Source: Verrucomicrobiota bacterium (GTDB lineage Bacteria > Verrucomicrobiota > Verrucomicrobiia > Verrucomicrobiales > Akkermansiaceae). Taken from it: a stretch of DNA of 64,000 nt. Within the stretch, counting starts at the first letter, position 1. Every line of letters begins with the position of its first letter. Location: contig JAFLEH010000013.1 of the NCBI GenBank assembly GCA_017301995.1, positions 109,449 to 173,448 of the forward strand, given 5' to 3'. Below, in pieces: positions 25,244 to 33,224 of this stretch. Under the pieces are notes generated by a model. That model was not told the origin of the DNA. It ran no database searches and saw only the letters and a program-made list of their open reading frames with translations. Position numbers and translations under genes: made by a program.

Positions 25244-25532
25244 ATTAGACGCCGCCATTTCATCAGCGCTTCCGGAATTGCCGCGGCGTCCGCCGCCATC
25301 GGCGCAAGCGCCAGGGCTGACGGTTTGTCCGCGCCTGACACCGGAGAGGATCATGCCGTTCGCTCATGCGCCATCCGCTGCGCCCGGTTCGGCGACGGAT
25401 CCTATCCCGACATCCGCCTCGAGGTGGAACTCATGCAATTACGAGAGTGAAGAGAAGCGTTGGACCACCCCCAACATCGAAAAATTCGACCTGCATCGGG
25501 AAGGCGCGAAAATCCCCATACCTGACCGGTAA
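25244..25532 (+). pseudogene. remnant of a Tat-exported protein
   Basis: From 25244 the frame reads RRRHFISASGIAAASAAIGA followed by SARA, a textbook twin-arginine signal, but there is no normal start codon (ATT at 25244 or earlier) and the frame stops at 25448-25450. A second frame up to 25532 (SEEKRWTTPNIEKFDLHREG) looks like a displaced continuation. The 460-bp gap between the thioredoxin-like gene and the SGNH gene holds nothing else. Probably a decayed or deleted gene; parent family not recognised. Confidence 0.5.
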
Positions 25533-25630
25533 CTCAGCGAACCCAGCGGCAAACCGGGTGTCCAAACTACCTCAACCTTCGGATCCCGGCTTCCAAAATT
25601 CGGAGCAAAAGACCCAGTGGATATTCCGCG

Positions 25631-27160
25631 TTAGGGTTTTGCTGCGATACCGCCCCGGATCGCGTCCGCCCAGATTTGATAGCCCTTCGGGGTCAGGTGG
25701 CAGAAATCCGGCATGATTTCGCGGGAAATGGTGCCGTCGGGTTTGGTTAGGGCGGTGCCAATGTCCAACAGCGCGACTCCGTCCACGTTACCAAGTTCGG
25801 CGGCGAGCAGGCGGTTGGTTTCGTCGATCGTTTTCCGGCGTGGGTGGTCGGGCCGTTCCTCGCGGGGGAAGATCCGCATGACCAGGATGCGCGTTTCCGG
25901 CAGTTTGGAGCGGATCCGGATGACGCAGGCGCGGATGCCGGCGACGATTTCGGCCGGGGTGTTGTCGCGGGCGTTGGCGGTTTTCGAGGTGTTGTTTGTC
26001 CCGATGTTAAGCACCACCGTCCGCGGTCGGATCCGGTCGAATTCACCGTGGTCGATGCGCCAAAGCACGTTTTGGGTGCGGTCCCAGCCGAAGCCGAGAT
26101 TGAGCGTGCGCAGGCCGGGAAACGCCGACTTCAGTACGTTCTGGCCGGTGGTGCGCGCTCCGCCCGCCGGCAGGCCACCCCAGGCGTGGGTGATCGAATC
26201 GCCCACGAAAACCAGTTCTGGGTCGGTCGTTTCTCCGGTGAGGATGGCATCCTGGTGGCGGGCCATCCAGTCGTAGCCGTCGTTCTCCAGTTTGGGGACG
26301 GGAACGATCGCGGTGTTAGGTTCGGGATCGGCCACCGGCCTGTCGCCTAACAATCCAGCGATCTCCGGTTCGATCGCCCGGGCCATCGCCTCGTGCCCGG
26401 CGGCGTTCGGATGGATGAGGTCCGGCATCAGGTTGGGGTTGATCGTGCCGTCCGGTTGGAGAAACACATGGTTGATGTCCATCCAGAACACCTGTTTTCC
26501 ATCCGTCAGGCGCGAGGCCGCCATGCCCGCGTCGCGCAGGGCCGCCAACGCTTGGTCCGACCGGCAATAGACCCGATTGTAGGTGGTTTTGTCCTTCTTG
26601 CCGCCGGATGGAAGGATGCGGAGCACGAGGATTTTCGAATCGGGAAAACGGCCGCGGATCAGATCGACGATCGCCTTGGTTCCGGCAAAAACCTGTTGGG
26701 CGGAGTGGATGGATTTGTAGTGCTGGTCGTCCAGGTTGTTGGTTCCTATCAGAATCCGGAACACCTTGGGCGGTCGGGCGAAATCGAGTTCGCCGTTTTG
26801 GAGATTCCAGAGGATGTCCTCGGTCCGATAGCCGCTGTAGCCCAGGTTGATCGCCTTGCGGTGGGCGTAATACTTGCTCCAAACGGCTTTCACCGGTTCC
26901 CATTCGCCGCCCGAGTCGCCGAGACATTGGGTGATCGAATCACCGACCATCACGAGATCGTAGTCGCCGCTTTTCACCGCCGCCACCTTCTGTTCATGGC
27001 GGGCACCGGGTCGCGGATTCGGAAAATCGGCATCGCCGGGCTTCGGGACGGCGGATTGCTGCGGCGCGTCGGTTAATGGGGAGGTTGGTTCCTTGCCATC
27101 GGCCAGGCCGAAAGCCAGAAGACCGAGGAAAATCGGGAGATGGATCAGAGCGGGCTGCAT
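25631..27160 (-). CDS. exported SGNH/GDSL hydrolase with two tandem catalytic domains
   Basis: 509 aa with a signal peptide (LIHLPIFLGLLAFGLADG). Two SGNH domains of the platelet-activating-factor-acetylhydrolase type are fused. Domain 1 (about 50-275) has LVMVGDSITQCLGDS, LIGTNNLDDQ and PDLIHPNAAGHEAM; domain 2 (about 290-505) has LVFVGDSITHAWGG, LNIGTNNTSKT and PDFCHLTPKGYQIW. Each has the Ser, Gly, Asn and Asp-x-x-His blocks, so both may be active. Family members act on acetyl and other esters, often on glycans. Divergent from the microcompartment operon, with an AT-rich 170-bp gap between. Confidence 0.88.
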   Translation of the reverse strand: MQPALIHLPIFLGLLAFGLADGKEPTSPLTDAPQQSAVPKPGDADFPNPRPGARHEQKVAAVKSGDYDLVMVGDSITQCLGDSGGEWEPVKAVWSKYYAHRKAINLGYSGYRTEDILWNLQNGELDFARPPKVFRILIGTNNLDDQHYKSIHSAQQVFAGTKAIVDLIRGRFPDSKILVLRILPSGGKKDKTTYNRVYCRSDQALAALRDAGMAASRLTDGKQVFWMDINHVFLQPDGTINPNLMPDLIHPNAAGHEAMARAIEPEIAGLLGDRPVADPEPNTAIVPVPKLENDGYDWMARHQDAILTGETTDPELVFVGDSITHAWGGLPAGGARTTGQNVLKSAFPGLRTLNLGFGWDRTQNVLWRIDHGEFDRIRPRTVVLNIGTNNTSKTANARDNTPAEIVAGIRACVIRIRSKLPETRILVMRIFPREERPDHPRRKTIDETNRLLAAELGNVDGVALLDIGTALTKPDGTISREIMPDFCHLTPKGYQIWADAIRGGIAAKP

Positions 27161-27331
27161 GCGAAAGGGCTCAAATACGCTCCAATCCGCGCGAAAGTAC
27201 GGATTTCAGGAGTTGGGCTGGGATGTGGCAAGGGGATAATTGGTAAAATTTGGGAAATTCTCGGGATTTTTTGGAAAATTTCTGTTTTTGGCTTGACCGT
27301 GCCGGGGTTTTTGTCGATTTTTCCGCCGCCC

Positions 27332-28012
27332 ATGGCTACCCCGCCCAATCCAAGCACCCCGAGAGCCGTCGTCGAGCATCTGGTTCGCGAGCAGGTTTAT
27401 GCGCGGTTGGGGCTGCCGCTGCCTGCCGCGGCGAAGGCCCCGAACGCGTTGCTGGTGAACATTTCCGCGCGTCACTGTCACCTGACCCAGGCCGCCGTCG
27501 AGGCGCTCTTCGGTCCCGGTCACCAGCTCACGCCGATGAAATGGCTCTACCAGGAAGGCCAATACGCCGCCAAGGAGTCCGTCACCCTGATCGGCCCCCG
27601 CAGCCGGGTGATCTCCAACCTCCGGATCCTCGGCCCCTGCCGCAACCTCAACCAGGTGGAACTCGCCTACACCGATGCCATCGCGCTCGGTTTCGATGTC
27701 CCCGTCCGCATGTCCGGCGATATCAAAGGCACGCCCGGCTGCATGCTGATGGGCCCGCACGGTTATTTCCAGATGGACGACGGCGTGATCCGCGCGCAAC
27801 CGCACGTCCACATGCATCCGGATGATGCCGCCCACTACCGGGTCAAGCACCTCGACGTGATGAAACTGAAAGTCCACGGCCCGCTGGGCATGACGCTCGA
27901 CCAACTGGTGGTCCGCGTGGACCCGTCGTTCAAACTCGAAGTCCACATCGACACCGACGAAGGCAACGCCTGCGGCCTGAAACCCGACACGCTCTGCGAA
28001 CTCCTTTCCTGA
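27332..28012 (+). CDS. pduL: PduL-type phosphotransacylase of the microcompartment
   Basis: 226 aa from the ATG at 27332; the frame upstream is open but lacks a start context. It converts an acyl-CoA plus phosphate to an acyl phosphate plus CoA, recycling CoA inside the compartment. The PduL histidine motifs are present: VNISARHCHLT near residue 50 and QPHVHMHPDDA near 160 for metal binding. The N-terminal helix PRAVVEHLVREQVYARLGLP looks like an encapsulation peptide. First gene of the shell operon. An AT-rich stretch upstream carries a possible -35 TTGACC at 27293 with only a weak -10. Confidence 0.93.
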   Translation: MATPPNPSTPRAVVEHLVREQVYARLGLPLPAAAKAPNALLVNISARHCHLTQAAVEALFGPGHQLTPMKWLYQEGQYAAKESVTLIGPRSRVISNLRILGPCRNLNQVELAYTDAIALGFDVPVRMSGDIKGTPGCMLMGPHGYFQMDDGVIRAQPHVHMHPDDAAHYRVKHLDVMKLKVHGPLGMTLDQLVVRVDPSFKLEVHIDTDEGNACGLKPDTLCELLS

Positions 28013-28053
28013 ATCCCTAACCCCGCATCCTGACATCCCAACCTAACACCATC

Positions 28054-28326
28054 ATGAGCACCGCACTCGGAATGATCGAAACCAAAGGCTACGTCGGCAG
28101 CGTCGAGGCCACCGACGCCATGGCCAAAGCCGCGAATGTACAACTCGTCAGCCAGATCCAGATCGGCGGCGGCTTCCTAACCGTCCTGGTCAAGGGCGAC
28201 GTCGGCAGCGTCAAGGCCGCCGTGGACGCCGGAGCCGAAGCCGCCGGCCGCGTCGGCGAGCTGGTCGCCTCGCACGTCATCGCCCGCCCGCATCCGGAAC
28301 TCCTGACCCAGTTCGGCATCGCCTGA
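28054..28326 (+). CDS. BMC-H microcompartment shell protein
   Basis: 90 aa, a single BMC domain (Pfam00936 type) that forms hexameric shell tiles. It opens ALGMIETKGYVGSVEATDAM, the standard BMC start, and the pore-region turn is QIGGGFLTVLVKGDV. The C-terminal strand ASHVIARPHPELL is complete. It lies 41 nt after pduL and is close in sequence to the next two BMC-H proteins. Confidence 0.95.
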   Translation: MSTALGMIETKGYVGSVEATDAMAKAANVQLVSQIQIGGGFLTVLVKGDVGSVKAAVDAGAEAAGRVGELVASHVIARPHPELLTQFGIA

Positions 28327-28362
28327 TCCCTTCCAACCCTTAACAAGCAACCTATCACTTTT

Positions 28363-28641
28363 ATGGCCAAACAAGCAATCGGCATCATCGAAACCAAGGG
28401 CCTCATCGCCCTGCTCGAAGCCTCCGACGCCGCACTCAAGGCGGCGGATATCAAAATGACCGGCTGGGACAAGATCGGCTCCGGCCTGGTCACCGGCTTC
28501 TTCACCGGCGATGTCGCCGCGGTCAAGGCCGGCCTCGACGCCGCCGCGTCCGCCGCATCGAACCTCGGCACCGTGACGTCCGTCCAAGTCATTCCCCGCC
28601 CCCACGACGACCTGTCGAAACTGGGCGCGTGGATGTCCTGA
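28363..28641 (+). CDS. BMC-H microcompartment shell protein (second)
   Basis: 92 aa, single BMC domain: AIGIIETKGLIALLEASDAA, pore-region KIGSGLVTGFFTGDV and the ending VQVIPRPHDDL. It lies 36 nt after the first BMC-H gene. An AGACAGAAG-type repeat element follows directly, between it and the acetate kinase gene. Differences around the pore loop from the other two paralogs could change pore selectivity. Confidence 0.95.
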   Translation: MAKQAIGIIETKGLIALLEASDAALKAADIKMTGWDKIGSGLVTGFFTGDVAAVKAGLDAAASAASNLGTVTSVQVIPRPHDDLSKLGAWMS

Positions 28642-28796
28642 CGGAAAAGACGGCAGACTTGGAGACAGAAGACAGAAGATCAGATTATGCCATCTCAGCT
28701 ACTGATTCCCGCGCGCTTCCGTTCTACGAGTCTGCTTCCGCTTCACCATCATCTCTTGTCGTCCGTCTTCTGTCTCTGAGTCTTCTGTCTCATCTC
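28642..28796. repeat. short-period repeat element with inverted arms inside the operon
   Basis: The left arm at 28662-28680 (GAGACAGAAGACAGAAGAT) is mirrored by a right arm at 28767-28794 whose reverse complement is GATGAGACAGAAGACTCAGA onward. About 85 bp of unremarkable DNA lies between. Same design as the elements at 7275-7481 and 30775-31312, without a gene. It lies between the second BMC-H gene and ackA. Confidence 0.65.
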
Positions 28797-29972
28797 ATGC
28801 TCATCCTCGTCGCCAACCTTGGTTCGACCTCCTTCAAATACCGCCTGTTCCGGATGGACGGCGCGGTGGCGGAGGTTGTTGCGAAAGGCGGCTACGAGCG
28901 GGTCACGGACTACGCCACGGTGATCGGCGATGCCATCGAAACCCTCCGGCGCGACGGTATCATCACCACTCCGGATGAGATTGGCGCGGTGGGATTCAAA
29001 ACCGTGTTAGGCAAAGACCTCAGCGGCTGCGTCATCGCGGATCAGGCGGTGATCGACGCGCTGGAAGGGTTCGCCGCCGTGGCACCCGCGCACAATCCGC
29101 CCTACGCGGCGGGCATCCGGCAGTTTGCCCGGATCCTGCCCAAGGCGCGGTTGGTGGCGCTGTTCGAGACCGCGTTCTATCAATGGGTGCCATCCGCCGC
29201 CTCGGTCTATGCCGTGCCTCGCGTGTGGCGGGATCTGGGCATCCGCCGGTATGGATTCCACGGCGCGAGCCACAAGTTTGTCGCGGAACGGTCGGCGGAG
29301 CTGTGCGGGCGCGAGGACGTGGCGGAAATCGCCCGGCGTCTCTATCTGGACGGGCCTCGTCCCGTTTCCGGCAAGCCGTTCCGCGTGGTTTCCTGTCATC
29401 TCGGCGGATCCAGCTCGGTCACCGGGATTCTGAATGGCGTGGCCATCGGCACCAGCATGGGATTTTCCCCGCAAAGCGGACTCCCGCAAAACAACCGGGT
29501 CGGCGAACTCGATTCCGGAGCGATTCCCTACGCGATGCGTTCGCTGGGGATCTCTCTGGATGAAACCGAGCGGCAGTTGACCAAGGAATCCGGACTGCTC
29601 GGCCTATCCGGAGTTTCCAACGACATCCGCGATGTCAAACAGGCCGCCGCCGAGGGCAACCCGGACGCCCGGCTCGCGCTGGATCATCTGGTCCACTCTA
29701 TCCGCCACTGGATTGGCGCGTTCATGCTCGAACTCGGCGGTCTCGACGCGCTGGTCTTCACCGCCGGCATCGGCGAGAACGGCCCGGACATCCGCGCCGC
29801 CGTCTGTGCCGGGCTTGAGGGATTTGGCATCCGCCTGGATCCCGCGCTGAATGCCGCCTGCGCCGCCACCGAAGCCGATCTGGCGGACACCTCATCCGCC
29901 GCCCGCATTCTGGTGATCCCCGCCAACGAGGAACTCGTCCTCGCCCGCGAGGTCTATCGAAAACTCTCCTGA
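28797..29972 (+). CDS. ackA: acetate/propionate kinase of the microcompartment operon
   Basis: About 391 aa from the ATG at 28797 (MLILVANLGSTSFKYRLF); the frame is open upstream only through the repeat element. It makes ATP and a carboxylate from an acyl phosphate, the product of PduL. Family motifs include the N-terminal ANLGSTSFKYRL, RRYGFHGASHKFV with the catalytic His, VVSCHLGGSSSVTGILNG, GTSMGFSPQSGLPQNNRVGE and LVFTAGIGENGPDIR. It diverges from housekeeping AckA (where the last motif block usually reads TSMGFTPLEGLMMGTRSG), as expected of the microcompartment-linked type. Probably cytosolic or loosely associated; no encapsulation peptide is seen. Confidence 0.9.
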   Translation: MLILVANLGSTSFKYRLFRMDGAVAEVVAKGGYERVTDYATVIGDAIETLRRDGIITTPDEIGAVGFKTVLGKDLSGCVIADQAVIDALEGFAAVAPAHNPPYAAGIRQFARILPKARLVALFETAFYQWVPSAASVYAVPRVWRDLGIRRYGFHGASHKFVAERSAELCGREDVAEIARRLYLDGPRPVSGKPFRVVSCHLGGSSSVTGILNGVAIGTSMGFSPQSGLPQNNRVGELDSGAIPYAMRSLGISLDETERQLTKESGLLGLSGVSNDIRDVKQAAAEGNPDARLALDHLVHSIRHWIGAFMLELGGLDALVFTAGIGENGPDIRAAVCAGLEGFGIRLDPALNAACAATEADLADTSSAARILVIPANEELVLAREVYRKLS

Positions 29973-30029
29973 TTGTCATTTGTTCTAACATTAAAATTTC
30001 CAACCAACCACGAACCCCAGCAAACCACC

Positions 30030-30329
30030 ATGGCCAAACAAGCAATTGGACTCCTCGAAACCCGCGGCCTCGCCTGCCTTGTCGTGGGCGTTGACGCGAT
30101 GCTCAAATCCGCCAACGTCGAACTCGTCGGACCGATGAAACAGGTCGGCAGCGGCCTCTGCAACGCCGCCGTTTCCGGCGATGTCGCCGCCGTCAAGGCC
30201 GCCATCGACGCCGGAGCCGCCGCCGCCGGAGCCGCGGGCGAAGTCGTAAGCGCCCACGTCATCGCCCGTCCCGACGAAGCGATCGACGGCGTGCTCCCCA
30301 AGGAACCCGCCCGGGCCCCGCGCAAGTGA
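30030..30329 (+). CDS. BMC-H microcompartment shell protein (third, extended C-terminus)
   Basis: 99 aa. BMC domain: AIGLLETRGLACLVVGVDAM, pore-region QVGSGLCNAAVSGDV and the closing AHVIARPDEAIDG. Unlike the other two it has a short basic Pro-rich tail ending KEPARAPRK, which could face the lumen or cytosol. It lies 57 nt after ackA. Confidence 0.94.
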   Translation: MAKQAIGLLETRGLACLVVGVDAMLKSANVELVGPMKQVGSGLCNAAVSGDVAAVKAAIDAGAAAAGAAGEVVSAHVIARPDEAIDGVLPKEPARAPRK

Positions 30330-30423
30330 GGTTGATGTGAAAGGAACGCGCGGGCGCGGCGCATGCCGCCCGTCCACGCATCCTGCCATCCATTGACCGA
30401 TAGCCCTAACTCCACCCCCTCCC

Positions 30424-30732
30424 ATGTTCCTCGCGGAAGTCATCGGACAGGTTGTCGCCACCAAGAAGGACGAACTGATGGTGGGCAGGAAACTGCTCAT
30501 GCTGCGTCCGAAACTGGTGGACGACAAAGACCCCACCAAGTTCAAGGACGGGTCCAACACCATTGTCGCCATCGACACGGTCGGCGCCGGCGAGGGTGAA
30601 CTCGTCCTGTTCTGCCAAGGCAGCTCCGCCCGCAACGCCCAGGGTCTCAAAAACATCCCCGTTGACGCCGCCATCGTCGGCATCATCGACCGCGTCGAGA
30701 TCCTGGGAAAGACCATCTACAAGGGCGGATGA
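30424..30732 (+). CDS. BMC-P (EutN/CcmL) pentameric shell vertex protein
   Basis: 102 aa. EutN/CcmL family: MFLAEVIGQVVATKKDELMV, KLLMLRPKLVDD, TIVAIDTVGAGEGELVLFCQ, GSSARNAQ and AAIVGIIDRVEI. Such proteins cap the twelve vertices of the shell. It is one of three BMC-P genes in the operon, as is usual for PVM loci. The GxxExxY cassette begins 42 nt after its stop. Confidence 0.95.
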   Translation: MFLAEVIGQVVATKKDELMVGRKLLMLRPKLVDDKDPTKFKDGSNTIVAIDTVGAGEGELVLFCQGSSARNAQGLKNIPVDAAIVGIIDRVEILGKTIYKGG

Positions 30733-30774
30733 TTTTGGATCCGAACGACTTCTTGATGTTAGCGACCCGATTCA

Positions 30775-31312
30775 ACCACTGATACACTGAGGACCACTGA
30801 AACCACTGATTTGATTGTTATGAAATCGTTTGATGACGACAAGTATCCGCATTCCGATTTAACGGGGCGGATTATTGCCGCGGCAAAGGCGGTTCATGAC
30901 GAAATGCGCCCGGGTTTGGATGAGTCGCTCTACGAACGGGCCGTATGCATCGAGTTGGCGGAGTGTTTGATTCCCTTCGAGCAACAGAAAGAGTATGGGG
31001 TGTTTTACAAATCGCATTATGTTGGAAAGCTCCGTCCGGATCTTGTCGTTGACGAAAAAGTGATAGTGGATCTCAAGGTTGTCGAAACAATTTCGGAATC
31101 CCACGTCTCACAGATACTCGGCTATCTGGCGATCACCGGTCTCGAAGTGGGGCTCATCATCAATTTCAGGCACGCCCACCTTCAGATCAAAAGGGTCGCA
31201 AATCTCAAGCCCGGCCAGCACGGCGGAAACATCAGACTCAGGTAATGCCCACCTCCTATCATAACTATTCACCATATCAGTGATCTCAGTGGCTTTCAGT
31301 ATCTCAGTGGTC
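30775..31312. mobile_element. GxxExxY cassette with inverted 9-bp-repeat arms
   Basis: The left arm (30775-30810) is four consecutive 9-bp words: ACCACTGAT, ACACTGAGG, ACCACTGAA, ACCACTGAT. The right arm (31276-31312), read on the minus strand, is ACCACTGAG, ATACTGAAA, GCCACTGAG, ATCACTGAT. The arms therefore face each other and enclose one gene (30820-31245). The unit sits between the BMC-P and aldehyde dehydrogenase genes, a junction otherwise expected to be short. Target duplications are not obvious. Confidence 0.7.
30820..31245 (+). CDS. GxxExxY family protein (PDDEXK_3-like)
   Basis: About 141 aa from the ATG at 30820; a TTG nine nt earlier is in frame but unlikely. The name-giving motif is GLDESLYERAVCIEL (G-x-x-E-x-x-Y). 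It is followed by a PDDEXK-like core, KLRPDLVVDEKVIVDLKVV, with Asp and the D-L-K triad, then SHVSQILGYLAITGLEVGLI and the end strand INFRHAHLQIKRV. The family is nuclease-like, but its activity is not established. GC and codon use are lower than in the flanking operon genes. No connection with microcompartment function is expected; it is a passenger of the repeat-bounded cassette. Confidence 0.88.
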   Translation: MKSFDDDKYPHSDLTGRIIAAAKAVHDEMRPGLDESLYERAVCIELAECLIPFEQQKEYGVFYKSHYVGKLRPDLVVDEKVIVDLKVVETISESHVSQILGYLAITGLEVGLIINFRHAHLQIKRVANLKPGQHGGNIRLR

Positions 31313-31364
31313 AAATAACTTTCCAAGCAACCCCACCGTCCCGCTTCTACAGACTTTCCCCACA

Positions 31365-32831
31365 ATGAATCTCGATCCCACCCAAATCAAAGGCATCGTC
31401 GAAGCCGTGGTCTCACGGTTGGCGGCCAACGGCGCGGCACCGGCTCCCAAGGCGGATTGCGGCTGTTCCGCGAAGTCCGCCCCGGTCCGCGGCGCGTCCG
31501 GAACATTCGGCGTCTTCGGTTGCGCCAACCAGGCGGCCACCGCGGCGAACGACGCGTTTCTCCAACTGAAACAACTTGGCGTGGCCGGCCGCGCGCGGGT
31601 GATTGAAATCGTGAAGGCCATGGCCGTCGGAAATGCCGAGGCTTGGGGCCGCTTCGAGATGGACGAAACGAAGATCGGCCGGGTGGACCATAAGATCGGC
31701 AAGCTGCAGATCACCAAGAATGTTCCCGGTGTCGAGTGGCTGCGTCCCTACGCGCTCAGCGGCGATGGCGGCATCACCCTTGAGGAATACGCGCCCTACG
31801 GCGTGATCGGCGCGATCCTGCCGGTGACCCACTCGGTCCCCACTCTAACCGGCAATGTGATCAGCATGGTGGCGGCGGGCAACGCGGTCGTTTTCAACCC
31901 GCATCCGGGTGGCGCGCGGAGCGCCGCGATGGCGGTGCGCGCCTACAACGAGGCGATCTATCGGGAACTCGGGATCGAGAACCTGATCACCACCGTCGAG
32001 CAGCCGTCGCTGGAGTCCTTCGACATGCTGTGCAAGAACCCGGATGTCGCGATTCTCGCCATCACCGGTGGTCCCGCCGTGGTCAACGCCGCGATGAAAT
32101 CCGGCAAGCGCGCGATCTGCGCCGGCCCCGGAAACCCGACTGTTGTCGTGGATGAAACCGCCAATCTGGCGGCCGCCGCGCGGCACGTCATCGAAGGCGG
32201 CGCGTTTGACAACAACCTGCTCTGCATCGGCGAAAAGGCGGTCTTCGTGTTGGGCTCCGTGTATAACAAATTCTGCGAGAAACTGCAAAAGGCCGGTGCG
32301 GCGCGGCTGAATTCCCAGCAGCTTGAAAAACTGACCGCCGCCGCGTTCACCTTCAAGCCGGGCGATGGCGGGTGCTCGCACGCGGCCGTCAACCGCGCGC
32401 TTGTCGGGGCCGATCCCGCGGTGCTTGCCCAGCACGCGGGCGCGTCGGTTCCGTCCGGCACGCAGTTGCTGTTTGCGGAGACCGATGCCGATCACGCGTT
32501 CGTGCAGGAGGAGCAGATGATGCCGATGATTCCGATTGTGCCGGTTCCCGACTTCGCCACCGCGGTGCGGGAGGCCAAACGCGCCGAGCACGGCTACCGA
32601 CATTCCGCGATCATCCACACCAAGGATGTGGATCACATGACCTACATGGCCAAGGAAATGGACACCACCATCTTCGTCAAAAACGGTCCGTCCGTCGCGG
32701 GGCTGGGCCTCGGCGGCGAGGGCTATCTTTCCTACTCCATCGCCACCACCACCGGCGAGGGCATTACCACCCCGAAGACCTTCACCCGGATCCGGCGCTG
32801 TGTGCTGGTGGAGAATCTACGGATTATTTGA
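31365..32831 (+). CDS. CoA-acylating aldehyde dehydrogenase (PduP/EutE-like)
   Basis: 488 aa. Oxidises an aldehyde (lactaldehyde or propionaldehyde) with NAD and CoA to an acyl-CoA, the substrate of PduL. The N-terminal helix QIKGIVEAVVSRLAANG followed by an Ala/Pro linker and CGCSAKS looks like an encapsulation peptide. The ALDH core has VTHSVPTLTGNVISMVAAGN, ITGGPAVVNAAMKSGKRAIC, AGPGNPTVVVDETAN and the catalytic Cys in FDNNLLCIGEKAVF. It is signature enzyme of the compartment. Confidence 0.94.
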   Translation: MNLDPTQIKGIVEAVVSRLAANGAAPAPKADCGCSAKSAPVRGASGTFGVFGCANQAATAANDAFLQLKQLGVAGRARVIEIVKAMAVGNAEAWGRFEMDETKIGRVDHKIGKLQITKNVPGVEWLRPYALSGDGGITLEEYAPYGVIGAILPVTHSVPTLTGNVISMVAAGNAVVFNPHPGGARSAAMAVRAYNEAIYRELGIENLITTVEQPSLESFDMLCKNPDVAILAITGGPAVVNAAMKSGKRAICAGPGNPTVVVDETANLAAAARHVIEGGAFDNNLLCIGEKAVFVLGSVYNKFCEKLQKAGAARLNSQQLEKLTAAAFTFKPGDGGCSHAAVNRALVGADPAVLAQHAGASVPSGTQLLFAETDADHAFVQEEQMMPMIPIVPVPDFATAVREAKRAEHGYRHSAIIHTKDVDHMTYMAKEMDTTIFVKNGPSVAGLGLGGEGYLSYSIATTTGEGITTPKTFTRIRRCVLVENLRII

Positions 32832-32920
32832 CGACAGAAGACGTAGAGACAGAAGATAGAAGACAGAAGACGCAGAGACAGAAGACAGAAGATAAGATTT
32901 CAGCATTTCAGCATTTCAGA
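32832..32920. repeat. ACAGAAG heptamer-rich element (single arm)
   Basis: From 32835 to about 32899 the sequence is built from ACAGAAG words separated by ACGTAGAG, ATAGAAG or ACGCAGAG, followed by two CAGCATTT words. Same word family as the 28642-28796 element, but only one arm is present. It separates the aldehyde dehydrogenase gene from the next BMC-P gene. Confidence 0.65.
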
Positions 32921-32932
32921 TTTTACCCCACC

Positions 32933-33208
32933 ATGCTTCCCGCCCAAGTCGTCGGCCATGCCGTTAGCAGCCACTGCCATCCTTCGCTGAAGGGGCACAC
33001 GATGCTGCTTTGCCAGCCGCTTGGAGCCGACGGATCCCCGGCCGGCGCTCCGATGGTGGCCATCGATCTGTTCGGCGCGGGCATGCACCAAAAAGTCTTC
33101 GTTTCCACCGATGGTCTCGGTGCCCGCCACATCGTTCACGACAACTCCTCACCCATCCGTAATTTTGTTCAAGGCATCGTGGATGAGCCCGCTCAACCCA
33201 ATAACTAA
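32933..33208 (+). CDS. BMC-P (EutN/CcmL) vertex protein (second)
   Basis: 91 aa from the ATG at 32933; the longer open frame upstream crosses the repeat and is a shadow. EutN/CcmL fold: MLPAQVVGHAVSSHCHPSLK, MLLCQPLGADG, MVAIDLFGAGMHQKVFVSTD, IRNFVQGIVDEP. The loop between strands is shorter than in the first BMC-P. It lies 16 nt before the third BMC-P gene. Confidence 0.92.
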   Translation: MLPAQVVGHAVSSHCHPSLKGHTMLLCQPLGADGSPAGAPMVAIDLFGAGMHQKVFVSTDGLGARHIVHDNSSPIRNFVQGIVDEPAQPNN

Positions 33209-33224
33209 TAACTAAGATCCCCTA

